64,000 nt of DNA from Liopterus haemorrhoidalis (lineage: Eukaryota; Arthropoda; Insecta; Coleoptera; Dytiscidae): the NCBI GenBank assembly GCA_963971575.1, contig OZ020612.1, forward strand, positions 186,001-250,000. The letters run 5' to 3'. The notes beneath the pieces are model-generated. The model was not told the origin of the DNA and made no database searches. It saw only the letters and a list, made by a program, of their open reading frames with translations. Position 1 is the first letter of the stretch. Each line of letters opens with the position of its first letter. A program made the translations under genes and the position numbers. Positions 45,683-55,894 of this stretch are shown piece by piece.

Positions 45683-46678
45683 CAGACCAATTCTGTAACT
45701 CAGTTACTATGATCATAGTAACTAAATTTGTCACTATGAGCAAGGTCAGTTACTATTATAGTAACTTTGGGGTATTTCGTATTTCGTAAGGCAAAACTAC
45801 AATATTTAGTAACATGTTACTATAAAAGTTCTCAACATAGTAACTACCAAATGCTGGTGTTTATAAGTAATAACTTAGTTCCTATGAAGATAAAAATGGC
45901 GGACATTTGATTTTAAGTATTATTATTAGATATAACAGAAAATGAAGAAGATTAGTAAAGAAAATTATATAAATTAAATATATATAAAATATGTATGTAT
46001 GAGTATAGGTAAATGTTTATATTGCAGGAGATGAAATATATTAAAGATCAAAAAGTATTTTCCAATTCCTCATTTTTAATATGAGTCTTTTTTTAAATTA
46101 TTAAAAAATTGTTTTTGTTTTTAAAAAAATAAACAAATACGCAAAAATAGTTTCATGAGGGGGGAGGGTTATAAAATGAGACGTATGGAAGTAATGACAA
46201 AACAAGGAAAATGCAACGAAGTAATAAAAAATTCAGCTACATGGGAGGTTCTAACCCCCAAATCCCACTCGCCTGCGCCACTGGTTCTATTGTCAAGAAT
46301 TTGTCTTTGCATTCCGTTTATTTATTTATTTTTTTAATTTATTCACTCATTTTTTAAAAAAATATTTTATGAATGTATATACCATAATGTATATTATATA
46401 ATAACAAAATAATGTAAGCAATACAATATTTTGACATTTTTAACCTCAACTATCATCTCTATACCACCAATGCGCATGCTTGTTGCGCTACTGTAACTAA
46501 CTTCATTTTTTTCTCGGTAACTGTCACTAAGCTATAACTTTCATAGCGACATCACTACAGTTGGATATTACAGACTACGAAAAATGTTAAAGCTACTATT
46601 AAAGTCACTATAAAAGTTATCTTGTAGTAACGTTACTTCACGGCAACTATTACAGTAACTTTTTACAGAATTGATCTG
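45683..46678. mobile_element. Probable hAT-type element, about 1.0 kb, non-coding
   Basis: Ends CAGACCAATTCTGTAA and TTACAGAATTGATCTG are inverted repeats with one mismatch. The left flank ATGTCATA and right flank ATTGTCATA give an 8-bp duplication if the right border shifts by one base. Both subterminal regions are full of short GTTACTAT/ATAGTAAC units in both orientations. No transposase frame is seen. Confidence 0.7.
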
Positions 46679-46978
46679 ATTGTCATACTGTTAGTGTTTT
46701 GTAGATCTCACTCCTTGTTGTTGGCTGGTATTTCTTTCTCTAGCTAGGAACGACGGTTTGACGATTTTGTTTTTCTGCTGGGCCTACTCTTTCCATAATT
46801 TATTCATCCATATTTCCATATTCCAAAGTCTTATTAAGTCGAAGGCAATTATTTTCATTTTAACTATTTATTAATTAAGTGACCGGTTTAAAAAGATTTT
46901 TATTTCGTGTAATATCCCTACCTGAAACTGTTGTGGTCCTCCGCTGGTGTGAAATAAGTAAGAGTGTGTCAGTGGCAA

Positions 46979-46979
46979 A

Positions 46980-47016
<37 letters not shown>

Positions 47017-47023
47017 GAAGCAG
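46979..47023. repeat. (CAG)n microsatellite
   Basis: An uninterrupted run of about 11 CAG units is followed by AGAAGCAGAAGCAGAGG. It is in the Oamb intron and not in a supported coding frame. Confidence 0.9.
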
Positions 47024-47349
47024 AGGCGATCCGTTACTAGCACATAGTACACAGAGGTGGCAAACTCGACCTATCGATTTCTCGCGACATGAATGCAGTT
47101 TCAATAGTTCCTTGCGGTATTTTATCTCAAATAAAAGGCTACAGAGAAACCTCAACAACTCTCTCATTAAAAATGTTCAGGCACCGATCAAATTAGGACT
47201 TCCGGACTTCTTCCTCTCTTTCCCAGATATTTCACAAAATACATCGCAGTCCACATTCATGTTTTCAAGTTTCTTAAACTAGAAAACCTTATACCAGCAC
47301 ACAAGTACTTAACTGAAATTGTGGACAAAAGGCTAAAACTACAGAGTTG

Positions 47350-48270
47350 AAATTTGGCATGCATATACAGTTTTTTGACCCTCATATAGAAATAAGTAAC
47401 TGGCTGTGTAATAACAAATTAAAGCTAAACGTTCAAAAAACTAAAGCTATGTTAATGTATAACAAAAATCAATTGATGCAAAATATAACAAAGTTAAATA
47501 TAGGTGGGGAAAACATAGAATATGTTAACGAAATAAAATATTTAGGCATTATAGTGGATAAAAACTTAACAGGTACAGAACATATAAATTTTATATCAAA
47601 AAAAATAAGTAAAAAATTGAACTATTTACGTAGAATCCGAAGTAAAATATCAAAATGGTGTGCTTTACAAATATTTAATACTATCGTAAAGCCCCATTTT
47701 CAGTATTGTAACACTGTTCTGTATTTAGCTAACAACAGTGACATTAATAAATTACAATTACTACAAAATAGAGCGATGCGTATCATCCTAAAATGTAACA
47801 GATTCACTAGTATAACAAAAATGTTAAATGATTTAAAATGGCTAAATATTAAACAATTTATTAAATATAATGGTATGATTTTTATGTACACATTGGACAA
47901 AGGTTTATTGCCACAGTATTTGGGGTCAAATTTAAAAAGGATTGAGGAAATACATTCGTATAATACGAGACAGACTGGGTCATTTTACATAACGGGTACA
48001 AAGAAAGTAAGCACAAAAAAAAACATTATGCATAGAGGAGCTTTAGAATATAATAGTTTACCAGGGGAATTAAAATCAATAGGATCACTCACTATATTTA
48101 AGAAGAATTTAGGAATATTTTTAGAGAGTAATAATTAATATAGGCTATAATTATATTTTTTCATTAACTATGTAAATATATTTTTTGTAAAGTTGTTTAT
48201 ATATAAGTAATGTTTTGTAAATTTCTATTATTAGCTACAAGCTATATAAATAAAAATTATTATATTATAT
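47350..48270 (+). pseudogene. CR1/jockey-superfamily non-LTR element, 5'-truncated, open C-terminal RT
   Basis: A 263-codon frame without stops encodes the end of a reverse transcriptase. It reads EISNWLCNNKLKLNVQKTKA (the LNxxKTK block after the catalytic YADD), YLGIIVDKNLTGTEHINFIS, then FNTIVKPHFQYCNTVLYLAN and KLQLLQNRAMRIILKCNRFT. It ends with a TRQTGSFYITGTKK-like block and a stop at 48136. The catalytic YADD and everything upstream are missing, and the left junction is at about 47370. The 3' UTR ends in a TATAT-type simple repeat at about 48255-48275. The intact frame shows it is one of the younger insertions here, although it cannot function alone. Confidence 0.87.
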
Positions 48271-48685
48271 TATATCATATAGAAATAATACTGAAACCTC
48301 AAAACAGAAACCACTTTAAAAATAATCTGTGACTATATTTTGACATGAAACGAAATAGTGAAACCCAAATTTTGGATCCGATTATTTTTTTGAAAGTTAT
48401 CGAATTATTTGTATAGTTAAATAAATTAAAGGTTTTTAAATAGTTGATTAACGTACCACATATTTTTTTTAAATATTGTTAATCGGACGCGAATTTTTTC
48501 AAACGATGTGTCAAAAATATTTTTTCCCACATCTAGATTGTGGGAGTCCCAGAAAGAGAAAGAGAAAAAAATCAGAATAATGCATATTGACGTGAACCGA
48601 AAAATTAATGGAATTTTGAATCACCTTATTTTTTCGAAAATTAAAAAAAAAATGTATTCTTCAAAAACGGTATTATTTAAAAAAA
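48271..48685. other. Intron stretch without recognised features
   Basis: No bounded repeat or gene was recognised between the non-LTR tail and family A copy A7. Confidence 0.5.
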
Positions 48686-49490
48686 ATAGTTGTGGCCACC
48701 ACATAACCGAGCGTCATCACAAAATACTTAAATAAAATACTTTATAACAGTGTTTCTCAACCAAAAACGTATCACGGATCAGTAAAATATTAAATTTCCT
48801 ACCGCGGACAACAAGAAATAAAATTACTATGAAATAAATTTATTGTAAATGCACTTTACATCTATATTATATATCAGTAATAAAAAATCACTGAAAAATG
48901 AACAAAAATCACAGAAAATTGACAAAAGCTCATAAAAAATTAACAAAAAATCTCAAAAATAATAATTTATAAGCCCGCAAAAGAACCACTAAAATTTTGC
49001 TGAGGACCGCCAGTGGTCCGCGGACCACTGGTTGAGAAACACTGCTTAATAACATATATATTGTTATTAAAAAAGATAATAACGTGCTATATTACGTTGC
49101 CAGTTTCATGATATGTATTTATAATTTAACGTAATCATAGAAACGTACCTATATATATATGTCAAAATAAATACAGAAAAAATACCACAAAATTGGAATA
49201 ATAATTTATTAAGCCTCAAGTAAAACTTATTAGTTATTACTTGAATAGCAAATTTTTGTAGGTACATTTCTTCGAAATATTTGTCTGTTGCGAAATATTC
49301 GTGAAACATAAAAGAGACATCAGTAAACATTTCAGTGGACGGACCTGTACCAAAAGTTGAGCAAAATGAGATATTCACTTCCGAAGCTTAAATATTAAAT
49401 TTATTAAAAATTCGTTCAACCTAATTTGCTGTGCACGTATCCACAGACCGACAGATCCGCTAAAAACAGTTTCAAAATTAATATTATTAC
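48686..49490 (+). repeat. Family A repeat (copy A7), old, split by a hAT MITE
   Basis: The left part (TTGTGGCCACCACATAACCG) is at 48686-48747. The right part (49053-49490) keeps eroded landmarks such as CGAAATATTTGTCTGTTGC, ACCAAAAGTTGAGCA and TTTGCTGTGCACG. The hAT MITE at 48748-49044 lies between them, so it inserted into a resident A copy. Confidence 0.75.
48748..49044. mobile_element. hAT MITE (CAGTGTTTCT family), 297 bp, nested in family A
   Basis: Ends CAGTGTTTCTCAACC and GGTTGAGAAACACTG are perfect 15-bp inverted repeats. Flanks CTTTATAA and CTTAATAA are an 8-bp duplication with one mismatch. The interior has GGTCCGCGGACCACTGG near the right end, a self-complementary motif shared by the family. 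Confidence 0.93.
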
Positions 49491-49794
49491 AATACATCCT
49501 CCTCTACTTGTGACGATAGTTTTGAATGATAGTTTTTGAATACAAAATACCTACGAAATCCTGAAATGTGTGTAAATTCACACTTGACATGTTAATTTTT
49601 GTTGGTAAAGTAATTCGACGTCACTGCATCAATGAGAGAGCATTAGCATGTAGTTTGTATATGTGTTTGAGATGTTGTACAGTACTGCCTCTATTAGCGA
49701 ATGTACCAACAGATATCTAACTTTAATCATAACTTCACAATTAGAGCTCACAGAACTAATATCAGGATTTAATGAAAAATGATGTTTGTTGCAG
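49491..49794. other. End of second Oamb intron
   Basis: A fragment at 49550-49605 (CTACGAAATCCTGAAATGTG) belongs to the Penelope-like family C or a close relative. The intron ends TTTGTTGCAG at 49794. Confidence 0.5.
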
Positions 49795-50729
49795 GATCTC
49801 GTGGATTAGGAAGATTCGACGAGCAAAGGCTGACCCTGAGGATACACAGAGGTCGGGGGTCGGTCATGAATCATCCTCACGGGTCACCCCACAGCAACGG
49901 AAGCAACAGCACCATCACCACAACAGGCAGTGCTTCACCAAGCGCATCCACCAGGAGCGGAAGACATGAACGCGTCAAAATCTCAGTCAGTTATCCATCC
50001 AGTGAAAACCTGTCACCAAACCCATCTCAGCATCATCTGACACCATCGCCAACAGCTCCTCAGGCTTCGTACACCGTGCATTATTCCGCCAATGGAAAGG
50101 AGCACACCCAAACATTATGCCGGGGTCGAGAAACACATCTCAGAGTTCATGGTGCTAGGTTGGGAAGACGATCTCGTAGATCCAGCAGCTGTGATAGCGG
50201 GGATAGAGATTTAAGCCCGAGTCCGACGTATCACAGTTTCGAAGAGCACACTGTAGGACACAAACCAAAGATCATTTCTCGTAGGATGGGCAAAAGGAAT
50301 ATCAAAGCTCAGGTGAAACGGTTTAGAATGGAAACAAAAGCTGCCAAAACCCTCGGAATTATAGTTGGTGGATTTATTTTTTGTTGGCTACCTTTCTTCA
50401 CCATGTACCTAATAAGGGCATTCTGCGAGGAATGTATTCCTCCTTTATTGTTCTCGATTCTGTTCTGGTTAGGGTATTGTAACAGTGCGATTAATCCATT
50501 GATCTACGCGCTCTTCTCGAAGGATTTCAGGTTTGCGTTCAAGAGGATAATCTGCCGTTGTTTCTGTAAGCGTGAGGGTGGTCCTGCGTCTCGCAGAGGT
50601 TCAGACGGGAGCCAAATGCAGGGCCGCCAGTTCAGATCCGCGAGTTATAACCTGGGTGAGACGCACGCGCCTGTTAATTCACTCGGTGATGACTCAGATC
50701 CTGGGGCTGACGGCTCTGATTCAAGGTGA
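49795..50729 (+). CDS. Oamb: Octopamine receptor Oamb, last coding exon (IL3, TM6, TM7, C-tail)
   Basis: The acceptor TTGCAG/GATCT joins the single base left by the previous exon to give TTK-G-SRGLG, exactly as in insect Oamb. The exon encodes GRFDEQRLTLRIHRGRGS, then a long serine-rich intracellular loop 3 of about 170 residues. Next come KAAKTLGIIVGGFIFCWLPF (TM6, with W6.48, P6.50 and F6.51-6.52) and the loop-3 CEEC motif. TM7 follows with NPLIY (NPxxY), then a cysteine-rich helix 8 (CRCFCKRE). The tail of about 55 residues ends at a TGA at 50727-50729, with an AATAAA 6 bases after it. Drosophila Oamb has alternative 3' exons for loop 3 to TM7; no second set was seen downstream. Loop 3 contains many S/T-rich potential phosphorylation sites. 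Confidence 0.95.
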
Positions 50730-51245
50730 CGCAGAATAAAGAAACGGAATATCGGTCAAGTGCAGTGCTTGGACAAAGATGCATCTTTGATGAAAGTTGC
50801 TATGTGTTTATATGCGTGAAAGACATAAAACCGGCTACATCAGACTGTGAATGGTGACACTGAAATCATTTCTTGTCACTCGCACTTTAACCACACGGTC
50901 ACATGCTAATCGCTACACCAAGTTTTTTCATTGACGTACTGGGTATTTAAAAGTTTTATTTTTGTCTTTCAATCAGCCTATTCAAATATTTTGTTTTATT
51001 ATTCATTTTCGTTTATTCTCGTTCGAGAATATTGACTTTTCTGGACACCAATTGAACTTCTCTTATCTATTTTTATTTATTTTTTAAGGTTTTGCTGGTT
51101 AATATAACCTAATACTATCACTCATGTTTCTGTTCGGTAGAAATTATCTTTGAACCTAGCGAGATAAAGACAAAGACATTTTCTCCACTCTATCACACAA
51201 GTTGAAAAAATTCTGATAACGCATAATAATGTGAATTGTAACAGT
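50730..51245. other. Oamb 3' flank, probable 3' UTR
   Basis: Sequence after the stop is AT-rich with possible polyadenylation signals. A CTGTTCGGTAGAAATT block (about 51130) is shared with 38059 and 23082, so repeat sequence begins here. No gene. Confidence 0.4.
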
Positions 51246-51435
51246 ACCGAGAGATTAAAAACAGTTATGATCAAGGAAAACCATGAATTTTCGATTGAAT
51301 GCCTTTGATTGAAATATCAATGCAGTTTTTTCATTATGTCAGATTCAATGTAAGGTTAGTGAACATACAATAAAAGATATTTGTTCGAAAATTCATGGCT
51401 TCCTTTAATCATATATATATTTTTAATCTCCCGGT
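51246..51435. repeat. Inverted repeat (foldback) downstream of Oamb
   Basis: ACCGAGAGATTAAAAACA through CCATGAATTTTCGA (51246-51295) is inverted at about 51383-51435 (TCGAAAATTCATGG ... AATCTCCCGGT). Arms are about 48 bp with a TA-rich indel in the right arm, and the spacer is about 88 bp. It is probably a small foldback element. If included in the Oamb transcript it would form a long stem in the 3' UTR. Confidence 0.65.
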
Positions 51436-51465
51436 AGAATAAAGAGTACATTTTATCAATTTTTA

Positions 51466-51600
51466 CCGACCGCCTACATATATAAGGGAGGTATTGTGAT
51501 CATACCGATTTTGACATTTCGAGATTTCGATGGATCTCCACGAATTGAACTCCCTACATAACGTTTTCACTATTTTTAGCATAATGTCTGCTTTTAGCAG
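51466..51600 (-). repeat. Family A repeat (copy A6), terminal fragment
   Basis: ACCGACCGCCTACATATATA, GGTATTGTGATCATACCGAT and ATCTCCACGAATTGA are the inverse of the family A right end. The copy stops before the microsatellite. Confidence 0.8.
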
Positions 51601-51634
51601 ACATTTTATTCGTTTTCACAATTCATTTTTAGCA

Positions 51635-51669
<35 letters not shown>

Positions 51670-52132
51670 GGAAGACATCAATGAATATTTGGGTGGCTAT
51701 GGTGGTCACTCAGTTACTTTTGTTAACATGGATGCAATAAACGAATATTGCAGTGTTTGAAGTGTCGTTTTAAAGAGACGTTTATTGATGATGGATGACG
51801 CAGAGTGGAAGGGCCAGAAGTTATTGGCCCAACATGCATGTCGGTGTGGCGGGCAGCACGTGACCTGTGTGGCGGCAGCTGTAATCAGCAAATGACCGCT
51901 CTCTGTGTGCTTGTATCTGTTGTTCCCAACATAACGATAGCTATTCGTTCACGTATCTTTCCTTTATCTCATGGCTGTGTCTAATAAACAAATTAGTTAC
52001 TTAATATATGAATTTATTGTTCAACCTGTATCATACGAAAAACTATATAATATATAATTAAATTATTCTTACACAACTTCTTTTCAACTCATCTATCATC
52101 ACGTATTAAATTATTCCTAATACAACCAGTCT
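51601..52132. other. Intergenic space between the convergent genes
   Basis: Contains a TA microsatellite (51638-51667) and an unassigned GC-richer patch (51780-51900). The transporter's 3' UTR presumably extends leftward into this stretch. Confidence 0.45.
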
Positions 52133-52363
52133 TTATTTCTTAATTTCAATTACAATAACATCGTTCATTGGTTCTTCTATCCTTTTATCTCCAGAGAGCA
52201 TCTCTTGTATTTCTCTTATGTCCTTTCCTTTAGTTTCTGGTACGATACAGAGGACGAAGATGGCAGCCAGGACTGTGGACAAGGTGAAGATTCCGAAGGT
52301 AAGTCCGGAACCCAGGCAGTCCAGCATCGTTTGGAACAGTTTGGTAACGGTGAAAGCCAACAC
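52133..52363 (-). CDS. Tret1-like sugar transporter, last coding exon (TM12, C-tail)
   Basis: The exon starts GTG-TTG-GCT after a GTATAG acceptor, in phase 0 with the upstream exon, so the junction reads SLNW-VLAFTVTKLFQTML. It encodes the last membrane segment (TFGIFTLSTVLAAIFVLCIV) and the sugar-porter motif PETKG in VPETKGKDIREIQEML. A roughly 25-residue acidic/hydrophobic tail ends in IEIKK and a TAA at 52135-52133. Tret1-type proteins are major-facilitator (SLC2-like) plasma-membrane carriers that move trehalose or glucose down a gradient. Insects have many paralogues, so the exact substrate and symbol are left open. An AATAAA overlaps the stop. Confidence 0.93.
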   Translation of the reverse strand: MLAFTVTKLFQTMLDCLGSGLTFGIFTLSTVLAAIFVLCIVPETKGKDIREIQEMLSGDKRIEEPMNDVIVIEIKK

Positions 52364-52642
52364 CTATACATACAAAATTGCCAGGTTAGGTGTACATTTG
52401 AGCAAATAGTAACCCAAGAGACATAAGTTAAATGAACACTAAGAGCCGGTTTCTGAAAGTTACACCTTTTGGTTACACTCTTTAAACAATATAGCAATCC
52501 CATAAGTAACCATAGCAACTATTTGGTGGTTATAGTTAACTAAGCTTTCAGAAACCGGCCTTAAGAAGTATTAATTTGCAGTCATCAGTGTGGCTAAAAG
52601 ATTGGACATGTTTCTATTCAATTTTGATCTAGGTTGACCAAC
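52364..52642. mobile_element. Small MITE at 52441-52562 in a transporter intron
   Basis: GAGCCGGTTTCTGAAAGTTA near 52442 and its inverse CTTTCAGAAACCGGCC at about 52542-52557 bound about 120 bp. TAAG-type flanks (CTAAG / CTTAAG) suggest a 2-4 bp duplication at a TA or TTAA site. The whole intron is 52364-53393 (1030 bp). Confidence 0.7.
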
Positions 52643-53254
52643 TATATGAGGTGTTCAAAAAGTGTATAGAATTTTAAAATGGCACGTGTTAAATCTAAAC
52701 TTAAAATGTATGTACAATTCAATTATTCGTTCTAAAACATTACGTTCTACAACCTTCCGAAAGTTTTCTTCTTCTGCGTTTATTATTTAGATTATCCATT
52801 TATTTAGGCGAAATATGTTTGTTTTACACGAAAGATAGAGTCATATAGTCTCTATGCAAATGTCATTCACGATCAAAATTGTCGTTTTCTTGCATATCAA
52901 TTCTAGTAAGTACTTCTAATCAGCCACCAACAAAACGCACCCATTCATACACAATGCTGTTCTTATCTATTGCAACAATTTCTACTATCAATGATTTGAA
53001 CAGAGAATTATTATCTCATCCACATCCACCGTACTCACCAGATCTCAGAAATTTAAAAAGCCATTTCTAGAGCTGTATTATAAATCACTGGATGAAAATT
53101 CCTTTACAATTCTTCGAACATGGTGTTAAGTAATGAATGTATAGAAGGAATCAGTATATAGAAATAAGAATATATTAAAAAAAATAGATGAGCAATGACA
53201 AATAAAGATTTTATGACGAAATTCCCAATACTTTTTGAACAACCCTCATATATA
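52643..53254 (+). mobile_element. mariner relic with TIRs in a transporter intron
   Basis: Ends TATGAGGTGTTCAAAAAGTG and CTTTTTGAACAACCCTCATA are inverted repeats with an indel, flanked by TA. The interior keeps HPPYSPDLRNLKSHF, the mariner HPPYSPDLAPSDYHLF block containing the third catalytic Asp, at about 53018-53067. Stops follow. Large parts of the transposase are missing. Confidence 0.8.
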
Positions 53255-53393
53255 TGGGGTCTACGGTAATTCCGACGATAATTTTAGCCGTAGGACCTCT
53301 AAAGCTGTCGTTTTCTCTGGAACTTGCCACATTTTTTTTTTCTGATCCCTAGTCTTAATCATACATCCAATGCATTGATTATGGTGTACATAC

Positions 53394-53687
53394 CCAGTTG
53401 AGAGAAGCAGCTATAGAACTCGCCATTCCTTTAAATTTGGCGGGGAAGATTTCACCCAGCATCATCCATGGTATAGGTCCAAAGCCAAGAGAGAACACTG
53501 TGATGTAGACGGCCACGCAGAGGATGGGGACAGTGAAATGCACTGTGATACCGCTATCACTCTCCAGCAGGTAGAAGTACACCGCCAGCAGGCCCAAGCA
53601 GAGGGACATCATTATGGAAGACACGAGCAGAAGCACTCGTCTACCGGCACGGTCTATCAATATAGTAGACAGATATGTTGCCACCAC
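53394..53687 (-). CDS. Tret1-like sugar transporter, internal exon (TM8-TM10)
   Basis: A 98-codon phase-0 exon lies between TTTCAG/GTGGTG and TGG/GTATGT. It begins VVATYLSTILIDRAGRRVLL, with the DRAGRR motif that follows TM8 in sugar porters. It continues with TM9 (SIMMSLCLGLLAVYFYLLE), TM10 (PILCVAVYITVFSLGFGPIP) and the WMMLGEIFPAKFKG motif (P-W-x-x-x-x-E-x-F-P), ending at SSIAASLNW. The upstream exon ends GSVM, so the joined protein reads IIIGSVM-VVATYL without loss. This is the most conserved half of the family, and no frameshift or stop is present, so the gene looks functional. Confidence 0.95.
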
Positions 53688-53784
53688 CTGAAATTATTAA
53701 TATTACACAGTATACCAAAATAAGTGATAAACTAAAAAAAATAAACATTTCTTTCAAAAATGCTCCCTACAACTTTGTTATCTA
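53688..53784. other. Start of 7.96-kb transporter intron
   Basis: The intron 53688-61642 contains at least six mobile elements, listed separately. Its 3' splice site on the minus strand is TTTCAG. Confidence 0.6.
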
Positions 53785-54089
53785 TAGTCCGTTCAAAGGT
53801 GAGTATGCAGTACAGGACATATGGAGTAGTTCTTTTTCATACTCTCTAATGGGTTTACATAATGATGCTATCCTTTTCTTGCTTGTCTACGTTGCCAGCT
53901 CTAAAACGCGCTGATCTGTGAAGACGCAGTATTCTATTGAGTGTTATTTTAAGTTTTATAAGAGTTGATTTTTGTAAGTCATACGAGTTTTTCATATTAT
54001 TGACACAAAGTGTCAATTTTACAACATTTGGCAACACCGCTCCCATTTGCCATAAGAGCAATACTGCATTCTCACCTTTGAACGGACTA
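53785..54089. mobile_element. Tc1/mariner-type MITE, 305 bp
   Basis: TAGTCCGTTCAAAGGTGAG and its inverse CTCACCTTTGAACGGACTA are near-perfect inverted ends, extending inward with one mismatch to (A/T)ATGCAGTA. Flanking TA dinucleotides fit a Tc1/mariner target. Open frames on both strands are not transposase. Confidence 0.88.
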
Positions 54090-54637
54090 TACCTAAAAGT
54101 TACTGAAATGAGTGAGAGTTCATCGAGTAATATAGCTTTTAAAATGAGAGTAATGGGTCTTACAATGGTGTTTATGTTGCCAAAATTGCATCCTTTCAGT
54201 GGTTTTTGAATTTCAGAAAACAAAAACAGATCACACAAGATATTTTTAAATTATTGGAAACGCTTTATTTTCGCACAAAAATCTCTGTGATTGGCTTGTA
54301 AGGAGCTTGTTTTGCCCAGCCCAAAAATAACAACATAACTCCGCCATAGCTGACGCATCAACTGATTGTGTGTGCTATTCTCGTATAAAGTTAATATAAC
54401 TTTTTATAAAAGTTATTATAGTACAAAACTATAAGTTATTATACTAAAAGTTATTGAACCGAAAAATGCTATTTTTGCTTGGCAAAATTTTACTGACATT
54501 ATTTTGATGCCCGCGAAATTTCATAACACTGACGGTTTCATGATAATTCTTTCAGTTTAATATTTAATAAATAGAACTAGATTTTTATTGTAAAGCTTAT
54601 TGTAGGTTCGCCTAAATATGATAAACTTTCATTAATA
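54090..54637. other. Intron stretch without recognised features
   Basis: Nothing could be supported beyond AT-rich sequence. Confidence 0.5.
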
Positions 54638-55431
54638 CAGGGTGTTAGGTAAATGTTCGGCACAATTTAAAAGACAGCATGGTGACGTAGAATGCAATCG
54701 AATTTTCCTTTGCCAAATTTCTCAAAATTGTGAATTTCGTTCAAAAAGAAACAAACAAAAAGATGCCCCAAATTTTAAAAACCACTGACTTTTTTAATTT
54801 TTCATATTAATCCAGAAGTTGTGTAGTTGCCATAGGAAAATAAAAAATTAATTGTAGTTCAATAATAGAATATCAAAGTACGTGTACGTCATAATCTAAA
54901 ATTTTGTTCCGATTTTGTTAAATAATGGCACATTACACAATTGAAGAAAGAAAAAAAAAAAATAAAAAATTCAAAATGAGGAAGATCTTGAAAATCGTGT
55001 TATTGCCGCTGCAGAACATATCCGCAATCATACTGGAATGCAACGAGTGGAAGCTTTTTTAATACGAAGAGCCCAATCATGTTTAGATGCAAATGGAGCA
55101 CATTTTGAGCATTTGCTTTAATTTTATATATATATTTTTGTAACATTTTATTTTTAATATTAAAGTTTTTCTTATTTCTTTTTTCTTCATAATATTGAAA
55201 AAGCATTTTGTTGAAATAAAATTACGGTATTGTTTCCATGGTTTCTATTTATCTCAGTCACATATATGATTGTTGTAACAGACAAAATATTAGTGGTTCC
55301 TGAACGGTGGTACTGTATCGATTATCAAGCGATATACGCAGCTTATCCAAAAATGGTTGAGGACTTTTCAGCTCTAAATGGGCCAACAATGCTGCCTTTA
55401 AAATTGTGCCGGACATTTACCTAACACCCTG
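54638..55431 (+). mobile_element. Internally deleted Tc1/mariner-like element with transposase ends
   Basis: Ends CAGGGTGTTAGGTAAATGTT and AACATTTACC-type inverse (GGACATTTACCTAACACCCTG region) are about 35-bp inverted repeats flanked by TA. At 54925 a start MAHYTIEERK resembles the usual N-terminus of an insect mariner-like transposase group (MA.YT.EE). It runs almost directly into the C-terminus (NRVIAAAEHIRNHTGMQRVE, then RRAQSCLDANGAHFEHLL and a stop at about 55119). The middle, including the DDE core, is deleted, giving a non-autonomous derivative with both protein ends. Confidence 0.82.
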
Positions 55432-55662
55432 TATATTACTGACAATGGTAATGTTGAAATTCAATCTTCCAAAAAAAAAAAAAAAGAAATCTAGTGACTA
55501 TTGGTTTATTCAATATACTGTAAATATGATTTTTGAATTTACTTATTGTTTAAAAATAGACTAAATAAATTCATAAATAAAAAGGAATTGTAAAAATATG
55601 TTTGTTTTATTGTAGCTTTTCCGGTTATATTTTACTGCACTGTGTATAAGATGTTTACAAGT

Positions 55663-55894
55663 ATACCGCATGTCCTTTTTCGATTTGCAACATAGAGCTT
55701 TTTCCATGTTAAATTTTCCGTTGCACATTTTATCTCTACTATGAGTTTTAGACAAAAACTTTACTAATAAAAATTAGGAACAATTTTTATTAATAAAGTT
55801 TTTGTCAAAAACTCAGAGTAGAGATAAAATGTGCAACGGAAAATTTAACATGGAAAAAGCTCTATGTTGCAAATCGAAAAAGGACATGCGGTAT
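55663..55894. repeat. Near-perfect hairpin: 113-bp arms, 6-base loop
   Basis: Arms 55663-55775 and 55782-55894 are inverted copies with about three mismatches, separated by only 6 bases. Outer ends are ATACCGCATG / CATGCGGTAT. There is no coding sequence and no clear target-site duplication. It could be a foldback transposon or a hairpin-RNA locus. It is in the intron of the transporter, so it would be transcribed with the pre-mRNA. Confidence 0.9.

Noticed and set aside
46871..47167. Minus-strand frame with a long leucine run
   Set aside because: The leucines come from the (CAG)n microsatellite read in antisense. There is no other family signature.
49772..49969. Small plus-strand frame overlapping the start of the last Oamb exon
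   Set aside because: It is a shadow of the Oamb frame, which has the correct splice phase and conserved residues.
53855..54238. Open frames on both strands in the transporter intron
   Set aside because: They lie in a TIR-bounded MITE and its flank and carry no transposase or other motif.
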